Positions 1 through 7,777 of a stretch of 64,000 nucleotides of DNA are shown one piece after another. The DNA is from Micromonospora alfalfae (GTDB lineage: Bacteria > Actinomycetota > Actinomycetes > Mycobacteriales > Micromonosporaceae), in NCBI RefSeq assembly GCF_022230925.1, contig NZ_JAKKFH010000011.1:186001-250000 (forward strand), written 5' to 3'. Each line of letters opens with the position of its first letter. Position 1 is the first letter of the stretch. The position numbers were made by a program, and so were the translations under genes. Under the pieces are notes generated by a model. That model was not told the origin of the DNA and searched no databases. It saw only the letters and a list, made by a program, of their open reading frames with translations.

Positions 1-235
1 GCTCCGCCCGGCACGGTCTGCTGCCGGCGCCCGGCGTTCTCGGCGCGGCAGGGCGGCCGTTGAGGTCCTCGTCGGTGATCTTCAGGTCGGCCCAGGGCAC
101 ACTGCCGTCGGCGAGCAGCTCGGTGGGCGCCGGCTCCGCGACCGTCGGGTCCGAGTGACCCGGACGGGCGTTCGGGTCGGCGCACGCCGCCACCACGGTG
201 AGGACGATCAGCAGTGGCACCAGTAGTCGACGCAT
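1..235 (-). CDS. Lipoprotein, 3' end outside the window
   Basis: The frame opens at an ATG at 235 and runs off the left edge, so only the first 78 residues are visible. The N-terminus is a lipoprotein signal: two arginines, a hydrophobic stretch LLVPLLIVLTVVA, then the lipobox VAAC with Cys18. The mature part starts as a Pro/Ala/Thr-rich linker followed by a more ordered stretch PWADLKITDEDLNG. It should be exported and lipid-anchored to the outer face of the membrane. I do not recognise the family, and the missing C-terminus prevents a better call. Confidence 0.7.
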   Translation of the reverse strand, partial: MRRLLVPLLIVLTVVAACADPNARPGHSDPTVAEPAPTELLADGSVPWADLKITDEDLNGRPAAPRTPGAGSRPCRAE

Positions 236-292
236 GCCGTCACCCTCACACAGACGAACCACACGGGCCTGAGTAGCGGTGCTCAGCGCCGA

Positions 293-736
293 TCAGTCTC
301 CGGTCGGCCCGGGGCCCTCGGCGATCGCTACGGGAGTACCGAGCTCGACGGTACGGGAGACCGTGCACAACCGATCGTGCGACTGCTGCAACGACCGGGG
401 CAGCGCCGCACGGGCCGCGTCGCCCTCCTCGCCCTCCGGGAACGTCACTGTGAACTCGACCCGCAGGTTCCGCATCCGGTTTCCGCCGGCCTCGTCCCGG
501 ATCTTGTCACCGGTGACGGCGACGGCGAACCCGGTCGGCTCGGCACGACGACTGGTGATGTGGTCCACGTCCACAGCGGTGCAACCGCCGATGGCGGCCA
601 GCAGCAACTCCACCGGTGTGAAACTGCCGTCCTCGCCAGTGCCCAACGACAGCGACCCGCCACGGGAGTTCCGCACGACGTAGTTGCCCAGGCTGGCGCG
701 CTCGATCGCCACCGAGCGGAAGGTGTCCTCAGTCAT
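293..736 (-). CDS. OsmC/Ohr family protein
   Basis: 147 residues, the normal size for the OsmC/Ohr fold. Both redox cysteines of the family are present: Cys52 in LLLAAIGGCTAVDVDH and Cys124 in SHDRLCTVSRTVE. Family members reduce organic hydroperoxides with these cysteines in the cytoplasm; this sequence is closer to the broad OsmC-like group than to classical Ohr. The ATG at 736 is preceded by a TANNNT hexamer and six bases, which suggests a leaderless mRNA rather than a Shine-Dalgarno start. It stands alone, with the multicopper oxidase downstream on the same strand after 26 bases between stop and start, reading in the same direction but in front of it in the map order. Confidence 0.85.
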   Translation of the reverse strand: MTEDTFRSVAIERASLGNYVVRNSRGGSLSLGTGEDGSFTPVELLLAAIGGCTAVDVDHITSRRAEPTGFAVAVTGDKIRDEAGGNRMRNLRVEFTVTFPEGEEGDAARAALPRSLQQSHDRLCTVSRTVELGTPVAIAEGPGPTGD

Positions 737-742
737 GACAGA

Positions 743-748
743 AAACTA
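743..748 (-). promoter_or_regulatory. -10 hexamer of a leaderless promoter for the OsmC gene
   Basis: On the minus strand TAGTTT is followed by exactly six bases and the ATG at 736. A TANNNT box at this distance puts the transcription start on the first base of the start codon. No convincing -35 or Shine-Dalgarno sequence is seen. Confidence 0.5.
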
Positions 749-761
749 CCCGCCTCAGCGA

Positions 762-2501
762 TCACGAGTACATGAGATGCAGCGTCATCCCGGCATCGGC
801 GTGCGCCAGGTTGTGGCAGTGATTGGCCCACGTCCCCGGGTTGTCGGCCCGGAACGCCACCTTCCACACCTCGCCCGGACGGACGTCGAACGAGTCCAGC
901 CACAGCGGGCTTCCGGCCGCCGGCTCGCCATCGCGGGCCAGCACCAGGACGTGGTGGCCGTGCAGGTGCCACGGGTGCACGGTCTGCGACCGGTTGACGA
1001 TCGTGAACCGTACGACGTCACCCAGGCGTACGACCTGCGATGGGATGTCAGGATCGGCCGCGCCGTTGACCGTGTGGGCGTACCGCGGCACCAGTCTGCG
1101 CAGGTCGAGGCCCCGGTCGAGGACGAGGGTGAACGTCTTGTCGAACCGGGACCAGGGCACCGGGGCGGTCGTGCCGTAGCCGAGCGGATCGAGCACCGGC
1201 CAGGCGCCGGTCGCCGTCGACACCGGGCCGGTCGAGTAGACGGCCCGCCCGTCGACGAACAGCGCCACCGGGGTCGCCGGCGCGTCGAAGACCAGGTCGT
1301 AGCGGCCCCCGGCCGGGATCAGCACCGCGGTGTCCACCAGCGGCGTCGGGCCGCGCAGGTCGACGCCGTCGATCGCCGCCACCCGGTACGCGGTCCCGGC
1401 CAGGGCGTACCGGTGCGTCGTGCTGTCGGTGTTGATCAGCCGCAACCGCGCCGGCAGGCCGGCCTCGACATGCTCCACCTTCGGCGCGGGCAACGGACGG
1501 CCCGCCAGGGTGTGCACCGGCACTGTGACGTCGAGGCCGGTCACCGGGCCCGGTCGCACCACCAGCACGCCGTAGAGACCCATCCGCACGCCGACATCGG
1601 AGGCCGAGTGCGTGTGGTACCAGTACGTTCCGGGCTGGTCGGCGCGGAACCGGTAGACGAACTCCTGCCCGGGCCGCACCGCCGCCTGTGTCACCCCTGG
1701 TACCCCGTCCTGATCGTTCGGCACGTCGTACCCGTGCCAGTGCAACGTGACGCCGCGCCCGATGTCCCGGTTGCGCAGCGCCACCTCCAGGACGTCGCCG
1801 ACGGTGGCGGTCAACTCCGGTCCGGGGACCTGCCCGTTGAACGCCCACGCCGCGACGTTCCGGCCGCCCGCGTCCACAGTGGCGGTCGCGGCGGTCAGGG
1901 TGAACCGCCGGGTGGGTTCGTCGGCGATGTGAGCCGCCGGAGGACCATGATCATGTGGTTCGGCGGGCGCGGCGCCCGGGGCGACGGTCAGCCCGGTTCC
2001 GGTCAGCAGCGCCGCGACCGCCACCACGAGGGCTGACCGGGACACCGCCCGGGACGGGCGCGCGCCGAGCGCACGCGCCGAGACCACCGTGGCCGCCACG
2101 ACCCCGGCGACCGCCAGCAGCCCCGCCCCGGCCGACGCCGGATAGCCGTGCAGAACCGTCACGAGCAGGGCGCCGCTCGTGGCGTACCCGGCGAAGAGCA
2201 GCGGAACCGCGACGGACCGGATGTCACCCGGGGCCCGCAGCAGCCGCGGACCGGCGACGCCCACCGCCGCGAGCGACAGTGGGGCCGCGATGAGGACCTT
2301 CTCCGCGGCGAACCACCAGCCGGCGCGGGCGAGGGCGGTGATGGTGATCGCGCGGGCGAGCGTGGCGAGCAGCGCGACGGCCGCCAGTCCCAGTGCGAGC
2401 GGGCGGCGGCGGACGGCTGACGCGGCGCCAGCCCCCAGCCAGGTGCCGGCCGCGAGGACCGCGATCACGAGGTCGGCCACGAGCAGCGACCCGGTGCTCA
2501 C
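762..2501 (-). CDS. Membrane-anchored multicopper oxidase
   Basis: 579 residues in two parts. Residues 1-177 hold about six hydrophobic helices (roughly 5-30, 36-58, 68-84, 96-119, 123-146, 155-177). From about residue 195 there is a cupredoxin-type multicopper oxidase with all four copper motifs: HWHG (254-257), WYHTH (294-298), HPWHLHGH (509-516) and HCHNLAHADAGM (561-572), the last giving the Cys-His and axial Met of the type 1 site. The oxidase should sit outside the membrane. Substrate is unknown; metal ions or phenolics are typical. The start overlaps the stop of the upstream small membrane protein by four bases (ATGA), so the two are probably translated together. The large polytopic N-terminus is unusual for the family, which normally has a simple signal peptide. 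Confidence 0.9.
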   Translation of the reverse strand: MSTGSLLVADLVIAVLAAGTWLGAGAASAVRRRPLALGLAAVALLATLARAITITALARAGWWFAAEKVLIAAPLSLAAVGVAGPRLLRAPGDIRSVAVPLLFAGYATSGALLVTVLHGYPASAGAGLLAVAGVVAATVVSARALGARPSRAVSRSALVVAVAALLTGTGLTVAPGAAPAEPHDHGPPAAHIADEPTRRFTLTAATATVDAGGRNVAAWAFNGQVPGPELTATVGDVLEVALRNRDIGRGVTLHWHGYDVPNDQDGVPGVTQAAVRPGQEFVYRFRADQPGTYWYHTHSASDVGVRMGLYGVLVVRPGPVTGLDVTVPVHTLAGRPLPAPKVEHVEAGLPARLRLINTDSTTHRYALAGTAYRVAAIDGVDLRGPTPLVDTAVLIPAGGRYDLVFDAPATPVALFVDGRAVYSTGPVSTATGAWPVLDPLGYGTTAPVPWSRFDKTFTLVLDRGLDLRRLVPRYAHTVNGAADPDIPSQVVRLGDVVRFTIVNRSQTVHPWHLHGHHVLVLARDGEPAAGSPLWLDSFDVRPGEVWKVAFRADNPGTWANHCHNLAHADAGMTLHLMYS

Positions 2502-2950
2502 GCCGGCTCTCCTTCCCGGGTGACCAGCCGAGCCGCGCCGGCGGGAGCCGGGACGGTCAACTGTCGCGCCGCCCGATGGACGCCGACCACGACGTGCACC
2601 GCGATGATTCCGTTGAGCGCGTGCAACCCACCGATGGTCAGGCCGAGCGGGGTGCTGACACCCGACGCGTCGGTGGACGCCTCGGCCAACATGGCGATGA
2701 GTGGCTGGAGGAGGACCAGGCCGATCGGCAGGATCGCCAGTCCGATGACTTTTCCCGGTGCCTTCGCCAGCGCGGCGAGCAGGGCGGTGAGCACAGTGAG
2801 AATCGGGATGACCGCCATGCCGTTGACGCTGTGCAGCGCGTACGCGTCGTCGCTGGCGGGTCTGGTGAACCCGCCCACGGCGGCGAGGACGAACTGCACG
2901 GCGAACGCGACGAGCAGCAGGGCGCTGACGATGACGAGAGCCTTGCGCAT
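2498..2950 (-). CDS. Small four-helix membrane protein
   Basis: 150 residues with four hydrophobic helices (about 3-27, 43-64, 68-90, 103-126) and several histidines near or inside them (ALHSVNG, GLHALNG, AVHVVVGVH). The ATG at 2950 has an AGGAGG-type site upstream (cctcct on the plus strand at about 2957). It overlaps the multicopper oxidase start by ATGA, so it is probably a partner of that enzyme in the membrane. It resembles small uncharacterised actinobacterial membrane proteins; the histidines might bind heme or metal, but that is a guess. Confidence 0.8.
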   Translation of the reverse strand: MRKALVIVSALLLVAFAVQFVLAAVGGFTRPASDDAYALHSVNGMAVIPILTVLTALLAALAKAPGKVIGLAILPIGLVLLQPLIAMLAEASTDASGVSTPLGLTIGGLHALNGIIAVHVVVGVHRAARQLTVPAPAGAARLVTREGEPA

Positions 2951-2960
2951 GAGTTACCTC

Positions 2961-3956
2961 CTAGAGGCGCGCCGAGGCGACGGCCCGGGCGACGTGGTCG
3001 GTGGCCGTGATCGCCCCGTACGCGACCAACCGCACGAGGTCGGCGTCGGCGGGGTGGGAGAGCCGCCAGAGAGCGACGTCGCCCGGGCTGATCGCGCCGG
3101 GCGCGAACGCCGCCAGCAACGCGATCCGCGTACCGACGCGGTCCGCGCCCGGCACGTCCCGCACCAGGTCGACGGCCCAGTCCGCGGGCCGCGCCGGGAA
3201 CCGCCCGTCCTCCCAGCGCACAGTGGCCGTGACGGTCTGACGCGCCACGTCGCCCAGCAGCAGGTCCCCACCCCGGGCGGCGGCGTCCCGCAGCGACGCG
3301 TAGGCGACGCCCACCGGGCTGTCCCCCGCCCAGGCCGGAGGTGATGCCGCCGGGTCGACGTCGAGGAGCGGGAGGCTTCGGCCGGGCTCCTTCGACTCCC
3401 GGGCCGCCTTGGCGTAGAGCCGCCCCCCGACCGAGCGCACCAGTGGGGAGCGTTGCAGGCCGCCGGGGAGCAGATCGGGGTCGAGCAACGCGGAGACGAC
3501 CCGGTTGATGAAGTGGAAGGCGAGCAGGGTGCCGGTGATCTCCGGGCCGTGGGTGCTGGTCCAGTCGGCGGCTCTCGGGCTGCGGCTCGCCTGCGCCCAG
3601 CCGGCAAGCTGGGCGTGCCTCGACTCGGGGGGCGTCTCGCCCCGGGCGACGGCCTCGGCCAGCTTCGGCGCGCCCAGCGCGTGCAGCAGCAGCACGTGGG
3701 CGTCGACGCAGAACTGACAGCGGTTGGCCCGGGACACCGCCGCCGCGACGAGTTCGCGGTCGACCCGGGGCGCGTCCCCGGCGAGCAGCGCCTCCCGCAT
3801 CAGCGCCCAGGTCGCCGCCAGCACCTCCGGCACCGCCGAGAGCGCCTGGAAGGTCGGCAACGGCCCGAGAAAGTCGTCACGCAACTGTTGGTAGACGGCG
3901 GCGGTGCGACCGGTGGCCGCCCTCGTCGGCGTGGGGGTGAAGAAGCGGTATGTCAT
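2961..3956 (-). CDS. Carboxymuconolactone decarboxylase / AhpD-like protein
   Basis: 331 residues from the ATG at 3956. The AhpD-type catalytic motif is clear: Cys80-Gln-Phe-Cys83 followed by His87 (NRCQFCVDAHVLLLHALG), with an acidic residue upstream. Such proteins reduce peroxides through the CxxC pair. It is about twice the size of single-domain AhpD proteins, and the second half (from about residue 170) is less conserved, like the longer actinobacterial members. The frame stays open far upstream into the histidine kinase gene, but that extension has no coding character. It is transcribed towards the membrane protein/oxidase pair, ten bases from it, and divergently from the histidine kinase. 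Confidence 0.8.
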   Translation of the reverse strand: MTYRFFTPTPTRAATGRTAAVYQQLRDDFLGPLPTFQALSAVPEVLAATWALMREALLAGDAPRVDRELVAAAVSRANRCQFCVDAHVLLLHALGAPKLAEAVARGETPPESRHAQLAGWAQASRSPRAADWTSTHGPEITGTLLAFHFINRVVSALLDPDLLPGGLQRSPLVRSVGGRLYAKAARESKEPGRSLPLLDVDPAASPPAWAGDSPVGVAYASLRDAAARGGDLLLGDVARQTVTATVRWEDGRFPARPADWAVDLVRDVPGADRVGTRIALLAAFAPGAISPGDVALWRLSHPADADLVRLVAYGAITATDHVARAVASARL

Positions 3957-4088
3957 GGGCTCGATGCTTGTTCCAGCGGGCCGGGAAAACGTCGTGCTGC
4001 CGCAGACACTTGCCCCGCCGCTCATACCGCATCCGTGGTACGCCGCAGCTACCACGCGCGCGGGATGCTCCAGCGACGACCGCCGTTC

Positions 4089-4094
4089 TACAGT
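4089..4094 (+). promoter_or_regulatory. -10 hexamer of a leaderless promoter for the histidine kinase
   Basis: TACAGT is followed by six bases and the ATG at 4101. This is the reason for preferring that start over an in-frame ATG twelve codons upstream at 4065. Confidence 0.5.
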
Positions 4095-4100
4095 GCGACA

Positions 4101-5231
4101 ATGCGCCGCGACCTCCCGTACGCCCTCGGCGGTCTCGCCCTCGGCGTCCTCCTGCTCGGCAACGCCGTGCTCACCCCGGACGCCGCGACGGTCGAGGTGC
4201 TCGACGTCGCCCTGGTCCTCGCCACGGTGGTGGCCCTGGCGGCGTGCCGGCGCTACCCGGTGGTGGCGTTGGGCGTGGTCACCGTCGCCATGCTGGCCGT
4301 CCACGTCCGGGTGCACCCCGGGGTGTCCGCCGCCTTCCCCGTCCTCTGCGCGGTCTACGTCAGCGCCTGGCAGGGCCACCGGTCGGCCGCCGCCGTGGCC
4401 AGCCTCGCCTTCCTCGGTAGCTTCCTGGCCCGCGACATCTCGATGGCGCCGGCCGGCCGACCGGGCCAACTGGTCGCCGAGCGGACGGCCCTGCTGCTCG
4501 GCTGGTTCGTGGCGGCCAACGTCGCCGGGCTCGTCGCGCGGCAGCGCCGGGCGTACCTGGAGCAGGTCGAGCAGCGGGCCATCGAGGCCGAACGCACCCG
4601 CGAGGAGATGGCGTTGCGGCGCGCCGGGGAGGAGCGCCTGCGCATCGCCCGCGACCTGCACGACTCCCTGACCCACAGCATCTCGGTGATCAAGGTGCAG
4701 GCGGGGATCGCCGTGCACCTGGCCCGCAAACACGGCGAAGAGCCGTCGGCCACGCTGCTGGCGATCCAGGAGGCCAGCGGCGCCGCTATGCGGGAACTCC
4801 GCACCACCCTCGACGTCCTACGGGCGCCGACCGACGGCGATCGGATCGGACTGGCCCGGGTGGACGAGCTGGCCGAGCGGACCAGGGCGGTCGGCGTACC
4901 GGTGCAGGTGACAGTCACCGGCCAGCGCGGGGACCTGCCCGACGAGGTCGACCAGGCCGGGTACCGGGTCATCCAGGAGGCGCTCACCAACGTCGCCCGC
5001 CACGCCGGCCCGGCGACCGCGCACATCCAGGTGGAGTACGCCCCGGCGGGGCTGACGGTCGCTGTCACCGACGACGGTCACGCGTCGCCGGCTGAGCCCG
5101 TGACCCCGGGCGTGGGCCTGCGCGGCATGCGGGAGCGGGTCAGTGCCCTGGGCGGCACGCTGCGGACCGCCGCGCACGACGACCACGGGTTCACCGTACG
5201 GGCCACCTTCCCGCTGGACGGTCCACGATGA
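4101..5231 (+). CDS. NarL-type sensor histidine kinase
   Basis: 376 residues. The N-terminal half has about five membrane helices (residues 7-145) with little extracellular loop, so it may sense the membrane or an intramembrane signal. A coiled linker (about 148-178) leads to a HisKA_3 dimerisation domain with the phosphorylated His187 in RIARDLHDSLTHS, and a GHKL ATPase with the N box QEALTNVARHAG and the late glycine motif GVGLRGMRERV. It should phosphorylate the response regulator that begins 25 bases downstream. The upstream peroxidase-like gene is divergent, and may be a target. Confidence 0.92.
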   Translation: MRRDLPYALGGLALGVLLLGNAVLTPDAATVEVLDVALVLATVVALAACRRYPVVALGVVTVAMLAVHVRVHPGVSAAFPVLCAVYVSAWQGHRSAAAVASLAFLGSFLARDISMAPAGRPGQLVAERTALLLGWFVAANVAGLVARQRRAYLEQVEQRAIEAERTREEMALRRAGEERLRIARDLHDSLTHSISVIKVQAGIAVHLARKHGEEPSATLLAIQEASGAAMRELRTTLDVLRAPTDGDRIGLARVDELAERTRAVGVPVQVTVTGQRGDLPDEVDQAGYRVIQEALTNVARHAGPATAHIQVEYAPAGLTVAVTDDGHASPAEPVTPGVGLRGMRERVSALGGTLRTAAHDDHGFTVRATFPLDGPR

Positions 5232-5256
5232 CCGCCCGCCGCCCGAAGGAGCCGCG

Positions 5257-5919
5257 ATGATCAGGGTGCTGCTCGCCGACGACCAGGCGCTGATGCGAGC
5301 CGGCTTCCGGGCACTGCTCGACGCCGAGGACCACCTGGAGGTCGTCGGCGAGGCGACCGACGGCAGCTCAGCCGTCCACCTGTCGCGGTGTCTGCGCCCG
5401 GACGTCGTCCTGATGGACGTGCAGATGCCGGGCCTCGACGGCATCGAGGCCACCCGGCGCATCGCCGCCGATCCCGACCTCACCGCGATCCGTGTTCTCA
5501 TCCTCACCAACTACGGGCTCGACTCCTATGTGTTCGCCGCCCTCCGCGCGGGCGCCAGCGGCTTTCTCCTCAAGGACGCCGACCCCGCCGACCTGCTGCA
5601 CGCCGTCGCCGTCGTCGCGCGGGGTGACGCGCTGCTCGCGCCGACCGTCACCCGCACACTGATCAGTGAGTTCGTGGCCGGCCCACCGCCGGCCGTGCCG
5701 ACGGCCGGACGCGACGTGCTGACCGCCCGGGAGCAGGAGATCGTCGAGCTGGTCGCCCGTGGGCTGACCAACGACGAGATCGCCGCGCGCATGGTGATCA
5801 GCCCGCTGACCGCCAAGACACACGTCAACCGGGCGATGACGAAGCTGCACTGCCGCGACCGGGCCCAGTTGGTCGTGTGGGCGTACGAGTCGGGGCTGAT
5901 CACGCCACGGCGGCGGTGA
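5257..5919 (+). CDS. LuxR/NarL-family response regulator
   Basis: 220 residues. The receiver domain has Asp8-Asp9, the phosphoacceptor Asp54 in VLMDVQMPG, Thr84 and Lys106. A LuxR-type helix-turn-helix occupies about 155-215 (LTAREQEIVELVARGLTNDEIAARM). The ATG at 5257 has GAAGGA six bases upstream. Partner of the preceding kinase, same operon. A hairpin overlapping its stop codon probably ends the operon. Confidence 0.93.
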   Translation: MIRVLLADDQALMRAGFRALLDAEDHLEVVGEATDGSSAVHLSRCLRPDVVLMDVQMPGLDGIEATRRIAADPDLTAIRVLILTNYGLDSYVFAALRAGASGFLLKDADPADLLHAVAVVARGDALLAPTVTRTLISEFVAGPPPAVPTAGRDVLTAREQEIVELVARGLTNDEIAARMVISPLTAKTHVNRAMTKLHCRDRAQLVVWAYESGLITPRRR

Positions 5920-5947
5920 TCGCCGTCTCCGAGAGCGGAGTCGATCA
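5917..5947 (+). terminator. Hairpin at the end of the two-component operon
   Basis: TGATCG / CGATCA outer arms enclose a CTCCG-AGAG-CGGAG inner stem (bulge of four bases on the left and one on the right). It begins on the TGA stop of the response regulator. There is no T-run, as usual in high-GC actinomycetes. Confidence 0.5.
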
Positions 5948-6025
5948 ACCCCCTTGGGAACATGAGGAAGGGTCGACGCACTAACATTGCCGCCGTCCGC
6001 GACGGCTCTGCTGAATCGAGGCGAC

Positions 6026-6739
6026 ATGCGTTGGCTCCGTCGATTGCTGGGCGGTAGGCGAGTCCAGCTCGACCCGGGACGCCAGCAGGCGCTGCTGCAC
6101 GACGTCCAGTCCCGGTACGGCCCCCACGCGCGGATCCGGTTCAACGAACAGGTCGACGCGCTCACCGGTTCGCTCGACAGTGACGACGGCCTGGTGGTGG
6201 CGACCCGGATCGTGAGTCAGGTCGCCGACGAGGCCCACGTCGACCTTCAGGCCCAGGCCCAGGAGATCCACCGACGGACGGGCCGACGGCTGCTGGTGCA
6301 CCGCCGTAACTACCGGCCGCTGTGGAAGGAGGCGGGCCCGGCCCTGCGCTGGCCGCTGTTCGCGTTGCCGTGTGGCTTCCACCCGTACGCGCAGGTGGCC
6401 GCCGCCGTCACGGTGCTCGGCAACCGGGCGCCCCGGCTCGACCGGGTGACCGACCCGAACCCGGTGGTGACCCGCGTGTTCGAGGTGCTCGACCTGACCA
6501 CCTCCGGCTGGGAGTACGGTCGGGTGCGGGTGGACACCGACGCCGCCACTCTTGCTGATCGACTGATCGTCAGTGCCGGGCAGGTCCTCGCGGCAATGGA
6601 CGATCCGCCGCGACTGCCGCCCGCGGTCCGGGAGCTGATGCGCCGCAACAACACTGTCGCCGTGCACGACCCGTCCGGCCCTCGGGCGGTCGGCGGGATC
6701 AACCTGGGCGCGCGGATGCGGGAGGAGTTCCTGGTCTGA
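6026..6739 (+). CDS. Hypothetical protein
   Basis: 237 residues, cytoplasmic: no signal peptide and no membrane helix. I do not recognise a family. The N-terminus is basic (MRWLRRLLGGRR), the middle is mixed alpha/beta with a conserved-looking FALPCGFHPYAQVAAAV segment. The ATG at 6026 is chosen because CGAGG lies four bases upstream; a TTG at 5987 in the same frame has no ribosome site. Strong third-position GC supports coding. It is convergent with the methyltransferase (13-base gap), so no operon partner is suggested. Confidence 0.75.
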   Translation: MRWLRRLLGGRRVQLDPGRQQALLHDVQSRYGPHARIRFNEQVDALTGSLDSDDGLVVATRIVSQVADEAHVDLQAQAQEIHRRTGRRLLVHRRNYRPLWKEAGPALRWPLFALPCGFHPYAQVAAAVTVLGNRAPRLDRVTDPNPVVTRVFEVLDLTTSGWEYGRVRVDTDAATLADRLIVSAGQVLAAMDDPPRLPPAVRELMRRNNTVAVHDPSGPRAVGGINLGARMREEFLV

Positions 6740-6752
6740 GCGCCCTCGGGCG

Positions 6753-7520
6753 CTACCGATCGGAGCGCCGACGGGCGAGATGCACGACGATGTCTGCGGA
6801 AAGCTCGACCCGCTCGGGCAGGATCCGCTCGATCTGGCTGAAGACCTGCTCCTGCTGCGAGGTCGGCAGCGTGAGATACGCCGAGATCGTCGACAGGTGG
6901 CCGACGTAGTCGCGCGCACTCATCGTCAGCCGACGCTCGACGACGGTCTGCCGCACATCGGTGAACCAGACGCAGCGTTGGAGTTCCGTGCCGGGCCACT
7001 GCATGGCCTGCCCCGGGGGCGTGCCGTCGGGAGAGGCGATCTCGTCGCTCTCCAGGAACGGTGCCCGGGCGGCGCGGACAGCGTCCGCCACCGCCGGGTC
7101 GGCCAGCTGGGTAGGTCCGCCGAACGAGGCGAACACACCGCCTGGTTCCAGCAGCGCGGCCACCCGTGACCACCGGCCCTCCGGTGCGGTCCAGTGCAGT
7201 GCCGCCGCCGCGTAGACCAGGTGGTACGTCTCGCCCGGCCGCAGGTCCTCGAACGCGGCCCGCACGGTCTGGACACCTGCTGGCACGTGCTTGCGCAGCT
7301 CGGCGAGCATGGCCCCGTCCGGCTCGGTCGCGGTGACAGTGACGCCCGCTCCGGCGAACAGCCGGGTCGCCTTGCCGGTTCCGGCGCCGATCTCCAGCGC
7401 CGTCCGAACGGGCCGACCCGCGTACGTCAGCACCACGTCGACAAGCTCGGCGGGGTACCCCGGTCGGTACCGTTCGTACTGTTGCGCCACCATCCCGAAG
7501 CTCAGTGCGCGAGCAGACAT
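6753..7520 (-). CDS. Class I SAM-dependent methyltransferase
   Basis: 255 residues from ATG 7520. The SAM-binding motif I is ALEIGAGTGKATRLF, motif II TATEPDGAMLAEL, and the post-motif segment YAAAALHWTAPEGRW matches the methyltransferase-11 group of small-molecule methyltransferases. Substrate unknown. The frame remains open about 100 residues upstream, but that part is not protein-like and would cross the terminator of the upstream gene. It stands alone. Confidence 0.88.
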   Translation of the reverse strand: MSARALSFGMVAQQYERYRPGYPAELVDVVLTYAGRPVRTALEIGAGTGKATRLFAGAGVTVTATEPDGAMLAELRKHVPAGVQTVRAAFEDLRPGETYHLVYAAAALHWTAPEGRWSRVAALLEPGGVFASFGGPTQLADPAVADAVRAARAPFLESDEIASPDGTPPGQAMQWPGTELQRCVWFTDVRQTVVERRLTMSARDYVGHLSTISAYLTLPTSQQEQVFSQIERILPERVELSADIVVHLARRRSDR

Positions 7521-7683
7521 GCCGACAATCCTGTCACCAGTCGTGTCGCATGCCCGATCTTCTGCGCCAAACCGATCGGCTGCGCGTGACCCAGGCGATA
7601 GCCGCCGAACGAACGGGTAGCGAGCGGACCGGGCCCGCGTCTGTCCGGATCGGTAGCTCGTGTCCCACCGTGATTGGATCGCG

Positions 7684-7720
7684 GCCGACTCGGGCGCACA
7701 AACCGTGCCCCCGAGTCGGC
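7684..7720 (-). terminator. Strong hairpin downstream of the GH2 gene
   Basis: Eleven-base arms GCCGACTCGGG / CCCGAGTCGGC with a second inner GCAC/GTGC stem. It lies about 60 bases past the stop of the GH2 gene and upstream of the methyltransferase start. Confidence 0.7.
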
Positions 7721-7777
7721 GCGACAATCGGCAGCCCGTTACCGGCGGCCGAACTTGACACTCACCTCTGCCAATGG

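Noticed and set aside
684..2036. 450-residue open frame on the plus strand over the multicopper oxidase
   Set aside because: Arg/His/Pro-rich antisense product typical of high-GC DNA; the opposite strand encodes all copper motifs.
3957..4733. N-terminal extension of the carboxymuconolactone-decarboxylase-like gene
   Set aside because: It overlaps the histidine kinase on the other strand and is not protein-like; the ATG at 3956 is near the start of family similarity.
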